Counted from the stretch's first letter, positions 1 to 6,310 are shown. The stretch: DNA of 8,257 nt from an uncultured Eubacteriales bacterium (GCA_902803345.1 CADCPV010000299.1:1-8257); one strand, 5' to 3'. Program-made: numbers and translations. The notes: a model not told the origin generated them from the letters alone.

Positions 1-143
1 ATGGAGTTCACTGTGTTTTCCGCTAATGCCGATACAGCAGCACAGACAATATCGCTGCCTGCTTCCGCGTATCCGCTGTGGCCCGAGATCTGAAATCCCA
101 AAACCTGTCCGTCGGAATCCTGATAAACAGTAACCTTCAACAT
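1..143 (-). CDS. prp: Ribosomal-processing cysteine protease Prp, N-terminal part (gene cut by window edge)
   Basis: Reading from the ATG at 143, the first 47 residues fit the Prp (YsxB) family. The catalytic His lies in a GHSGYAE motif at residue 22 and the catalytic Cys in DIVCAAVSAL at residue 34, the same numbers as in the Staphylococcus aureus enzyme. Prp is known to cut a short N-terminal extension from ribosomal protein L27, which must happen before L27 can work in the ribosome. The gene starts 2 nt after the rplU stop, and no good Shine-Dalgarno is visible inside the end of rplU, so translation is probably coupled to rplU. The usual order rplU-prp-rpmA predicts rpmA, encoding an L27 with a cleavable extension, just beyond position 1. 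The rest of the protein (normally about 105-110 aa in total) is outside the window. Confidence 0.93.
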   Translation of the reverse strand, partial: MLKVTVYQDSDGQVLGFQISGHSGYAEAGSDIVCAAVSALAENTVNS

Positions 144-145
144 GA

Positions 146-454
146 TTAAGCGTTAATGGATTCGATCTTAACCTGTGTGTAAGCCTGTCTGTGACCGTTT
201 TTCTTGTGGTAGCCGGACTTCGCCTTGTACTTATAGACAACTACCTTCTTGCCGCGGCCGTTCTTCTCAACTTCGCCGACAACCGTCGCACCCGCAAGAA
301 CCGGGGTACCGACTCTGAGAGACCCATCATTAACGGCAAGAACCTGATCAAATGTGACCTTGGAGCCAGCTTCGGCATCCAGTTTCTCAACTCGAATGAT
401 ATCGCCCTCTTTTACGGTGTACTGCTTTCCGCCTGTTGCAATAATCGCGTACAT
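146..454 (-). CDS. rplU: 50S ribosomal protein L21
   Basis: The 102-residue product is a full-length bacterial L21: it opens [12 protein letters not shown], has the central [17 protein letters not shown] stretch typical of the family, and is close to the usual 102-104 aa. L21 binds 23S rRNA in the large subunit and contacts L20. I take the ATG at 454 as the start. It sits 7 nt after an AAAGGAGGTC ribosome binding site (461-470), whereas the TTG one codon earlier (457) is only 4 nt away. The gene has its own promoter and a structured leader, and is followed after 2 nt by prp, as in other Bacillota. Identification is close to certain. Confidence 0.98.
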   Translation of the reverse strand: MYAIIATGGKQYTVKEGDIIRVEKLDAEAGSKVTFDQVLAVNDGSLRVGTPVLAGATVVGEVEKNGRGKKVVVYKYKAKSGYHKKNGHRQAYTQVKIESINA

Positions 455-536
455 CAAAAGGACCTCCTTTTATCATTACTCGCCAGCTTCGGCGGTTCAT
501 AAGCATGAACACTTACAGCCCCACTGTGCGGCATAC
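455..536 (-). promoter_or_regulatory. Structured 5' leader of rplU, candidate L21 leader RNA
   Basis: The roughly 80-nt leader between the predicted transcription start (about 536) and the rplU start holds two abutting stem-loops. One is GTTCAT-GCTT-ATGAAC (495-510), a perfect 6-bp stem with a 4-nt loop. The next is CGCC-GAAGCT-GGCG (481-494), which touches it and could stack on it. A weaker ACAG-TGGGG-CTGT stem lies upstream. Low-GC Gram-positive bacteria are known to carry an L21 leader motif thought to mediate autoregulation by L21 or a partner protein. The position and the compact structure fit, but I could not compare this with the covariance model, so the family assignment is an inference. 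Confidence 0.55.
461..470 (-). promoter_or_regulatory. Shine-Dalgarno of rplU, decides ATG 454 over TTG 457
   Basis: On the minus strand this reads AAAGGAGGTC, a near-perfect anti-16S match. Spacing is 7 nt to the ATG at 454 and only 4 nt to the in-frame TTG at 457, which supports the ATG. Confidence 0.85.
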
Positions 537-542
537 CCGAAT

Positions 543-571
543 AAGATACATCAAATCAAGGGATTTGTCAA
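543..571 (-). promoter_or_regulatory. Sigma-A promoter of rplU-prp
   Basis: Minus-strand TTGACA (566-571) is a perfect -35 box. A 17-nt spacer leads to TATCTT (543-548), a good -10 box. Transcription should begin near 536. The -35 box begins about 10 bp after the stop codon of the DUF2344 gene with no terminator between, so rplU probably receives both this promoter and some readthrough. Confidence 0.88.
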
Positions 572-580
572 GCGGTTTTT

Positions 581-1294
581 TCAGAAATCCGCCCCGTAAT
601 CAATGAGCGCGCGAAGCTTCCCGTCTTCCTCTCCGTACAGTTCATCCCGGTTTACGGTGAAGGTCAGCGGATCGTAGTCAAAGCCAAGCGACCGGAAGAA
701 TGTTTCCATGACGAGTTCCGGTTTCAGGTTGCTTGCGGAGCCGGTATCGACGCAGAGAAAAATACTGTCTCCTCTCCGTTCGTATTTCCGGATCTGTTTT
801 GCAAGATCCACTTCTTTCACGGAAGTCTTGGTCTTCTTCTCAGTCAGGATTTCGGGCTGGTTCAGGAAACTCTCAAGTTTTGTGAAAAAATCCCCCATGT
901 CCGAAAACAGACCTTTCTCCCAGGGCTCATATCCTTCCCGGAACTTCAGCGTGTAATCCGCGGCAGCGAGACTTGCCATCGCATTCTTCGCGTCGTCCGG
1001 CAGCAGGCAGGCATCCGTGATTTGAAGATCCGGCAAGCTGACCGCATTCATACAGGCAATCAGTTCCTGTTTCGGCGGAACCGAATTGAATTCGATGTCC
1101 GCATATTCTCCGTCCGAAGTGAGTCCGAGCCCGAGCGGCGTCGCGAAACTCATCTCCTGGTGCGGAGAAAAGCCGTTCGAATACTTCACATCCAATTTCG
1201 CCCTTCGGTTCAGCTTCTGGAAGTACCGCATGACATCAAGATGCCCGATAAAGCGGAGGTTTCCCTGCTTACTGAATTTCAGCCTGATTTTCAA
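581..1294 (-). CDS. DUF2344 / TIGR03936 protein, partner of radical SAM protein
   Basis: The 237-residue product belongs to the DUF2344 (TIGR03936, 'radical SAM-linked') family. It opens MKIRLKFSKQGNLRFIGHLD (F15-D20 is the family's FIGHLD motif) and has NGFSPHQEMSFATPLGLG from residue 40. The function is not established. The domain is found either as a separate gene after a TIGR03960 radical SAM gene or fused to it, so a shared substrate or complex is likely. The start is taken as TTG at 1294, 8 nt after GGAGGAGG (1303-1310); this gives the usual MKI(R) N-terminus. The GTG at 1303 overlaps that ribosome binding site and is unlikely. The reading frame overlaps the end of the radical SAM gene by 26 nt, which implies translational coupling. 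In many clostridia an RNase G gene follows; here rplU follows directly. Confidence 0.9.
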   Translation of the reverse strand: MKIRLKFSKQGNLRFIGHLDVMRYFQKLNRRAKLDVKYSNGFSPHQEMSFATPLGLGLTSDGEYADIEFNSVPPKQELIACMNAVSLPDLQITDACLLPDDAKNAMASLAAADYTLKFREGYEPWEKGLFSDMGDFFTKLESFLNQPEILTEKKTKTSVKEVDLAKQIRKYERRGDSIFLCVDTGSASNLKPELVMETFFRSLGFDYDPLTFTVNRDELYGEEDGKLRALIDYGADF

Positions 1295-3170
1295 CGCAGA
1301 CACCTCCTCCTGATTTCCTCATGCCGCATCCGCTGCATTTTTCACGGCAGTTCGGCGTCACTTTTCCGAGACGCGCATTTTCCCATTCGCGCTCCAGATA
1401 CCGTCTCGATACGCCGATATCGATGAAATCCCATGGCAGGATTTCCGAAAGATTCCTTTCCCGATAATTGTAGAAGTCAAATGTGATGCCAAGCTCCTCC
1501 ATGCACGCAAGCCAGACGTCATACTTCATATGCTCTGCCCAGGCGTCGTACATACAGCCGCGCCGGTAGGCAAGCTCGATCAGATCACAGAGTTTCCGGT
1601 CTCCCCGGGCAAACAGGCCCTCAAGCTCGGTCTGTGTATCGCTGTGATAGTGATACACAAGAGACTTTCGGTTCAGCTGTTCCCGCATCGTATCCTTGAC
1701 AAGGTAGGCTTTTTCGGAAAACTCCTCCGCACGGAGCATCGGGGCCCACTGGAACGGAGTGAAGGGCTTCGGCACAAAGAAGCTGGTGGAAGCCTGCACC
1801 TCCACTCTTCCGCGGCGCTTTTCCTTCGGAACGGTTTCATAGTAGACCGCAGCGATTTTATTGGCCAGCACCGGGATTTCCCGGACGTCTTCTTCCGTCT
1901 CAAAAGGCTGGCCGAGCATGAAATACAATTTTACCTTGTTCCAGCCGCCTTCAAAGGCTTTCCGCGCGCCTTCCAGGATTTCTTCCTCCGTCAGGCCTTT
2001 ATTGATAATGTCCCGGAGGCGCTGGGAACCGGCTTCCGGTGCAAAGGTCAGACTGGACTTTTTAATATCCTGGATCCGGCCCATGATGGAAAGCTCAAAA
2101 CTGTCGATCCGAAGCGAAGGCACGCCGATATTGATCTTGTGCTCCTCACAGTACGGCAGAATAAACTCCATAAATTCCTGGAAGTCCGAATAGTCGGAAG
2201 TCGCGAGCGAGCTGATATTCAGTTCCTCATAGCCTGTGGATTCGAGCATCTCAACAGCCGCTTTTTTCAGGAATTCCAGCGAACGGTTCCGCGTCGGGCG
2301 GTAAATCATCCCCGCCTGGCAGAAACGGCAGCCGCGGATGCAGCCGCGCATCACCTCCAGCGTCGCGCGGTCCATCATGCCGCGGGACAGCGGGACAATC
2401 GGACGCAGGGGATACGGAAGGTCATCGCCCATATCTTCTCCCAAAGTTTCCTTCCGTACACAGATTTCGCGGCGCACTTTTTCCGGCGCATGCGGGTCTG
2501 TGCTGTGGAAATCCGCGATGGTTCCGTCCCCATGGTATCGGACCTCGTAAAACTGCGGCACATAGAGCCCTGGGATCTCCGCAAGCGCCTGCAGCACCTT
2601 TGTACGTGACGAATTTCGGGCCTTACAGGCCTTGTAGGCCTCTACTATGGTATCATATCCGGTTTCGGCCTCACCCATGTAAAACACGTCAAAAAACGCA
2701 GACATCGGCTCGGGATTGTAGGCGCAGGCGCCGCCGCCGATTACGATCGGATCGGATTCTGTACGATCCTTTGCCCGTAATGGAATCCCCGAAAGATCCA
2801 GCACCTGCAGGACATTTGTATAGCACATTTCGTACTGCAGCGTGATCAGCAGAAAATCGAAGTCCCGGACCGGGCGCTGCGACTCAACCGCAAACAAAGG
2901 AATGTTCCGTTTGCGCATGATCTGATCCAGATCAGTCCAGGGACTGTACACGCGGTCGCACATCGCGTCCGTACGGCGGTTGAACTGCTCGTAAATGATC
3001 TGCATCCCGAGATTCGCCGTACCGATTTCGTAGACATCCGGGAAGCAGAAAGCGACCTTTACGTCGTAATCATCCGGGTTTTTATTGTATGCATTGTATT
3101 CTCCGCCGATATAGCGGCTCGGTTTTTCCACCGAAAGCAGAATATCGTCGGAGAGTGCAAGTTTACTCAT
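1269..3170 (-). CDS. B12-binding-type radical SAM protein, TIGR03960 family
   Basis: A 633-residue radical SAM protein. The N-terminal part (about 35-200) looks like a cobalamin-binding Rossmann fold: VAFCFPDVYEIG, then FDFLLITLQYEM and PIVIGGGACAYNPEP. In DVYEIG (45-50) the spacing matches the B12 motif DxHxxG, with Tyr47 where the cobalt-binding His would be, so any cobalamin would be bound base-off without a His ligand. The radical SAM core (about 270-500) carries CIRGCRFC, a CX3CX2C site (C277, C281, C284) for the 4Fe-4S cluster that cleaves S-adenosylmethionine. The C-terminus has a second CX3CX2C (C608, C612, C615) plus C625. The substrate is unknown; the family is uncharacterised as far as I know, and the rRNA and ribosome neighbours make an RNA or ribosomal target plausible but unproven. 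The ATG overlaps the rsuA stop by 4 nt (ATGA) with GGAG 7-8 nt upstream, so it is coupled to rsuA. Confidence 0.93.
   Translation of the reverse strand: MSKLALSDDILLSVEKPSRYIGGEYNAYNKNPDDYDVKVAFCFPDVYEIGTANLGMQIIYEQFNRRTDAMCDRVYSPWTDLDQIMRKRNIPLFAVESQRPVRDFDFLLITLQYEMCYTNVLQVLDLSGIPLRAKDRTESDPIVIGGGACAYNPEPMSAFFDVFYMGEAETGYDTIVEAYKACKARNSSRTKVLQALAEIPGLYVPQFYEVRYHGDGTIADFHSTDPHAPEKVRREICVRKETLGEDMGDDLPYPLRPIVPLSRGMMDRATLEVMRGCIRGCRFCQAGMIYRPTRNRSLEFLKKAAVEMLESTGYEELNISSLATSDYSDFQEFMEFILPYCEEHKINIGVPSLRIDSFELSIMGRIQDIKKSSLTFAPEAGSQRLRDIINKGLTEEEILEGARKAFEGGWNKVKLYFMLGQPFETEEDVREIPVLANKIAAVYYETVPKEKRRGRVEVQASTSFFVPKPFTPFQWAPMLRAEEFSEKAYLVKDTMREQLNRKSLVYHYHSDTQTELEGLFARGDRKLCDLIELAYRRGCMYDAWAEHMKYDVWLACMEELGITFDFYNYRERNLSEILPWDFIDIGVSRRYLEREWENARLGKVTPNCREKCSGCGMRKSGGGVCVENQAEIQ
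1303..1310 (-). promoter_or_regulatory. Shine-Dalgarno of the DUF2344 gene, supports TTG start at 1294
   Basis: The minus strand reads GGAGGAGG inside the last codons of the radical SAM gene. It is 8 nt from the TTG at 1294 and directly abuts the alternative GTG at 1303, which it would occlude. Confidence 0.8.
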
Positions 3171-3868
3171 GGTTTATCTCCAGATTTTTTCAGGTTTTTA
3201 CTCTCTTCTTCTGTCAGTTTTCTTGCCTCACCGGGTTCAAGCCCCTGAAGGTTCAGCGGCCCGAAACGCTCCCGCCGAAGATACAGGACCTCACAGCCGA
3301 TTTTCGCAAACATCCTCTTCACCTGATGGTATTTCCCTTCGGAAATTGTGAGTCGTGCAGAACGTGCTGACAGCTTTTCAAATCCGTCTGCCGGCTTTGC
3401 GGTGAAATCCGAAAACGACATCGGCCGGGACAAAAGTTCCGCCGCATTTTCAGGAAGATCTGAACGAAGCTCAGCATAATAGGTCTTTTCCACATGGTAC
3501 TTCGGGCTCAGAAGCCGGTGTGAAAGTTCTCCGTCATTTGTCACAAGAAGCAGGCCTTCCGTATCAAGATCGAGCCTTCCGACAGACGCAAGATCCTTTC
3601 TTTTCGAAGGAATCAGCTCCATGACAGTGGGTTTACTACGATCTTCTGTCGCTGTCAGGTATCCGGCCGGCTTATACAGAATCCAGTATTCATAAGGGGA
3701 AAGGTCCACCGGGTTTCCGTCGAAAAGAACCTGATCGGCTTCTGACACCTGCCGATCAGCCTTCCGGACAGTCTCATCATTCACTCTGATTCTGCCTCTT
3801 ATGATCAGCTCCCGGACTTCTTTTCTTGTACCGATGCCCTGATCCGACAGGGCTTTATCAAGGCGCAA
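3167..3868 (-). CDS. rsuA: RsuA-type 16S rRNA pseudouridine synthase
   Basis: The 233-residue product has an N-terminal S4 RNA-binding domain (about 1-45, opening MRLDKALSDQG) and a pseudouridine synthase domain. GRLDLDTEGLLLVTNDG holds the catalytic aspartate (D100, in GRLD). EGKYHQVKRM (177-186) is the form found in RsuA, which makes pseudouridine 516 of 16S rRNA; RluB and RluE have a different motif here. The target is therefore likely 16S rRNA, though exact specificity is inferred. The start is taken as TTG at 3868, because it follows GGGGAGG by 8 nt and gives the family's usual N-terminus and length. A GTG 20 codons upstream (3928) would lack a ribosome binding site and would run through a 13-bp hairpin. 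The gene follows pnp and overlaps the radical SAM gene by 4 nt. Confidence 0.92.
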   Translation of the reverse strand: MRLDKALSDQGIGTRKEVRELIIRGRIRVNDETVRKADRQVSEADQVLFDGNPVDLSPYEYWILYKPAGYLTATEDRSKPTVMELIPSKRKDLASVGRLDLDTEGLLLVTNDGELSHRLLSPKYHVEKTYYAELRSDLPENAAELLSRPMSFSDFTAKPADGFEKLSARSARLTISEGKYHQVKRMFAKIGCEVLYLRRERFGPLNLQGLEPGEARKLTEEESKNLKKSGDKP

Positions 3869-3876
3869 ATTTCCTT

Positions 3877-3883
3877 CCTCCCC
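3877..3883 (-). promoter_or_regulatory. Shine-Dalgarno of rsuA, supports TTG start at 3868
   Basis: The minus strand reads GGGGAGG, 8 nt before the TTG at 3868. It lies inside the reading frame of the longer GTG-start version, which argues against that version. Confidence 0.82.
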
Positions 3884-3896
3884 GTGATATACCAAC

Positions 3897-3927
3897 TGCC
3901 GCGCAGCAGGTCTTCTGCTGCGCGGCA
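3897..3927 (-). other. Strong 13-bp stem-loop between pnp and rsuA, without U-tract
   Basis: The minus strand forms a perfect 13-bp GC-rich stem (TGCCGCGCAGCAG with its complement) closed by the 5-nt loop AAGAC. It begins about 30 nt after the pnp stop. The bases after it (AGTTGGTATATC) are not a U-tract, so it is not a standard intrinsic terminator. More likely roles are a block to 3' exonucleases that protects the pnp mRNA end, an RNase processing site, or partial attenuation that lowers rsuA expression. The structure is directly visible; the role is inferred. Confidence 0.75.
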
Positions 3928-3956
3928 CAGGTTCTGAAAGTTCATCGATTCAGCAA

Positions 3957-6200
3957 TCAGTCTTCCGTATAATCGGGATCCTTGCTGTAATCCTGGTAAT
4001 TGTTTCCGCGGTTGTAATTGCGGTTGTTGTTCCGGTCGCGCTTATTGCGGTCATTCCGGTCATAACGGTCGCTCTTCTCTTCGCGCTCCGCCTGCGGAAC
4101 ATAAGGCTTGTTGGCATCCTTGATCGAGAAGCTGTAGCGGCCCATCTTGTCCTTGCCGAGGCAGACAACATCGACTTCGTCACCGATATTCAGCACGTCT
4201 TCCACACGGTTGATGCGTTCCTTCGCAACCTTCGAGATATGAACCATGCCCTCCTTGCCGGGAGCAAACTCCAGGAAAGCGCCGAATTCGCGGATCGAAA
4301 CGACCTTGCCATGCAGCTTCTGGCCTTCATAGAACTCGGTCACGATGATCTCGACGGTCTTCTTGGCCTTTTCCATCATCTCCGGATCGGTGCCGCAGAT
4401 TGCGACAGAACCGTCTTCCGAAATGTCGATCTTCACGCCGCACTCGTCGATAATGCGGTTGATGACTTTGCCCTGCTTGCCGACAACATCGCCGATCTTC
4501 TGGGGATCGATCTGGATCGTAATGATCTTCGGGGCGTATTTCGAGAGTTCCGGACGCGGAGCCGGGATCGCCTTTGCCATCACTTCGTCCATGATGTAGA
4601 CGCGCGCTTCACGGCAGCGTGCGATTGCGCCGCGGATGATGTCCGGGGTCAGGCCGTGGATTTTGATATCCATCTGAATGGCCGTAATGCCTTTATGGGT
4701 ACCGGTTACCTTGAAATCCATGTCACCGAAGAAGTCCTCAAGGCCCTGGATGTCAGTAAGGAGTACATAATCGTCATCCGTATCGCCGGTTACAAGACCG
4801 CAGCTGATGCCGCCTACCATCGCCTTGATCGGAACGCCTGCTGCCATCAGGGACATGCAGCTTGCGCAGGTCGAAGCCATGGAGGTAGAACCATTGGATT
4901 CGAAGGTCTCGGAGACGCAGCGGATCGCGTAGGGGAATTCTTCCTCAGAGGGCAGAACCGGCAGAAGCGCACGCTCTGCCAGAGCGCCGTGACCGATCTC
5001 GCGGCGGCCGGGGCCGCGGCTGACCTTGGTTTCACCGACCGAATAGGACGGGAAATTGTAATGGTGCATATAGCGCTTGCCGGTCTCGTTCTCATCAAGA
5101 CCGTCGAGACGCTGGCCTTCCGAAAGCGGAGCAAGCGTGCAGACGTCGCAGATCTGGGTCTGGCCGCGGGTGAACATCGCAGAGCCGTGAACACGGGGAA
5201 CGATATCAACTTCCGCAGCAAGCGGACGAATCTGAGAAAGTTCTCTTCCATCCGGACGCTTGTGATCCTTCAGGATCATCTTGCGGACAGTCTTCTTCTG
5301 GTAGTTGTAAAGCGCTTCGTCGATGATCGGAAGCCACTCATCATGCTCGCCGGCATAGCGCTCACGGAGCTGCTCTTTCAGCGCATAGATATTGTTCTCA
5401 CGAACCTGCTTCTCATCGGTGAATACTGCACTTTCCATCTGCTCGGACGGAATCACAGTGAGCATATCGTTCCAGAGGTCTTCCGGAATCACATGCTGTG
5501 TATAGCTGTGCTTTTCCTTGCCGCATTCAGCAACGATCTGGTCGATGAAACGGATGATTTCGCCGTTCTTTTCGTGTGCGAGGAAGATTGCTTCCAGCAT
5601 CTGATCCTCAGGAATCTCGTTCGCGCCGGCTTCGATCATGATGACTTTTTCACGGGTCGAAGCAACGGTCAGGGCGAGATCCGAAACCTTGCGCTGTGCG
5701 CTTGTGGGGTTGATGACAAATTCACCGTCGACAAGGCCGATCTGGGTTGCCGCGATCGGGCCGTCAAAGGGGATGTCGGAAATGGATACGGCGATCGAAG
5801 AACCAAGCATTGCGGTTACTTCGGGGCCGCAGTCGGGATCGACTGACATGACGAGTGCATCGATTGTCACGTCATTGCGGTAATCCTTAGGGAACAGGGG
5901 GCGCATCGGGCGGTCAATAACACGGCTCGTCAGAACCGCATGTTCCGAAGCACGGCCTTCGCGCTTGTTGAAGCCGCCGGGAATCTTGCCGACAGCATAC
6001 ATTTTCTCTTCGTACTCAATGGAAAGCGGGAAGAAATCGATGCCTTCCCGGGGCTCTTTGCTGGCAGTCGCGGTAACCAGAACGGTGGTGTCACCGTAGT
6101 GCATGAAAGCGGCGCCGTTGGCCTGAGCAGCGACACGTCCGATGTCAACTGTCAGGGTTCTTCCCCCGAGGTCGAGGGAATACGACTTGTAATTACTCAT
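3957..6200 (-). CDS. pnp: Polyribonucleotide nucleotidyltransferase (PNPase)
   Basis: A 747-residue PNPase, the phosphate-dependent 3'-to-5' exonuclease of mRNA decay, acting as a cytoplasmic trimer. Domains in order: RNase PH-like 1 (about 5-145, with GGFNKREGR), the alpha-helical linker, RNase PH-like 2 from RPDGR (315-319) with PGRREIGHGALAERAL (397-412) and the catalytic GDMDFKV (492-498), then KH (about 556-622, loop VGKQGK) and S1 (about 627-696). The final 51 residues form a low-complexity tail rich in Arg, Asn, Asp and Tyr, making it longer than the B. subtilis protein (705 aa). The start is the ATG at 6200, which follows AAGGAG by 5 nt and gives the normal MSNYKSYSLDLGG opening. A longer reading frame from 6263 would begin inside a leader stem-loop and add 21 non-conserved residues. 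It lies downstream of rpsO, as in many bacteria, and is probably transcribed with it; no separate promoter was found. Confidence 0.98.
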   Translation of the reverse strand: MSNYKSYSLDLGGRTLTVDIGRVAAQANGAAFMHYGDTTVLVTATASKEPREGIDFFPLSIEYEEKMYAVGKIPGGFNKREGRASEHAVLTSRVIDRPMRPLFPKDYRNDVTIDALVMSVDPDCGPEVTAMLGSSIAVSISDIPFDGPIAATQIGLVDGEFVINPTSAQRKVSDLALTVASTREKVIMIEAGANEIPEDQMLEAIFLAHEKNGEIIRFIDQIVAECGKEKHSYTQHVIPEDLWNDMLTVIPSEQMESAVFTDEKQVRENNIYALKEQLRERYAGEHDEWLPIIDEALYNYQKKTVRKMILKDHKRPDGRELSQIRPLAAEVDIVPRVHGSAMFTRGQTQICDVCTLAPLSEGQRLDGLDENETGKRYMHHYNFPSYSVGETKVSRGPGRREIGHGALAERALLPVLPSEEEFPYAIRCVSETFESNGSTSMASTCASCMSLMAAGVPIKAMVGGISCGLVTGDTDDDYVLLTDIQGLEDFFGDMDFKVTGTHKGITAIQMDIKIHGLTPDIIRGAIARCREARVYIMDEVMAKAIPAPRPELSKYAPKIITIQIDPQKIGDVVGKQGKVINRIIDECGVKIDISEDGSVAICGTDPEMMEKAKKTVEIIVTEFYEGQKLHGKVVSIREFGAFLEFAPGKEGMVHISKVAKERINRVEDVLNIGDEVDVVCLGKDKMGRYSFSIKDANKPYVPQAEREEKSDRYDRNDRNKRDRNNNRNYNRGNNYQDYSKDPDYTED

Positions 6201-6205
6201 TTTTT

Positions 6206-6212
6206 CTCCTTC
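6206..6212 (-). promoter_or_regulatory. Shine-Dalgarno of pnp, fixes the ATG at 6200
   Basis: The minus strand reads GAAGGAG within a purine-only run, 5 nt before the ATG at 6200. The ATG at 6263 has no comparable site. Confidence 0.85.
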
Positions 6213-6223
6213 TCTTCTCTTCT

Positions 6224-6237
6224 GACACGATGGTGTC
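6224..6237 (-). other. Small stem-loop just upstream of the pnp ribosome binding site
   Basis: GACAC-CATC-GTGTC on the minus strand forms a perfect 5-bp stem with a 4-nt loop, about 12 nt before the Shine-Dalgarno. It may be the second stem of the pnp leader, but its small size means chance cannot be excluded. Confidence 0.45.
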
Positions 6238-6252
6238 CGTCTTTTGATCAGC

Positions 6253-6306
6253 TGAATAAACATCGCGCTGCCGCCGCTCCGCGGCTTTACCAGCGCGCCT
6301 TATTCA
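6253..6306 (-). promoter_or_regulatory. Long interrupted stem-loop in the pnp leader, possible RNase III-type autoregulatory element
   Basis: Three nested complementary pairs make one 54-nt hairpin on the minus strand. The outer pair is TGAATAA (6300-6306) with TTATTCA (6253-6259). The middle pair is CGCGCTG (6291-6297) with CAGCGCG (6264-6270). The inner pair is GCCGC (6281-6285) with GCGGC (6273-6277), around the loop GGA. That gives 19 base pairs broken by small internal loops. In Escherichia coli a long stem in the rpsO-pnp leader is cut by RNase III and then used by PNPase to repress its own synthesis. The position here is the same, so a like role is plausible, but no sequence homology is claimed. 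It ends about 52 nt before the pnp ATG. Confidence 0.6.
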
Positions 6307-6310
6307 TACG

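Noticed and set aside
1530..2609. Open frame of 359 codons on the plus strand, opposite the radical SAM gene
   Set aside because: Entirely antisense to a well-supported gene, rich in Arg, His and Leu, without recognisable domains or a ribosome binding site.
3897..3927. Intrinsic terminator after pnp
   Set aside because: The stem is strong, but the following bases on the transcribed strand are not a U-run, and the next gene is in the same direction 28 nt beyond.
4239..5846. Open frame of 535 codons on the plus strand, opposite pnp
   Set aside because: It lies wholly antisense to pnp, a certain gene. Its composition (rich in Asp, Leu, Ala and His) is what the complement of pnp codons gives, and no ribosome binding site or known domain is seen.
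6201..6263. ATG at 6263 as the pnp start
   Set aside because: It lies in the 3' side of a leader stem-loop and adds 21 residues not typical of PNPase; the ATG at 6200 has a proper ribosome binding site.
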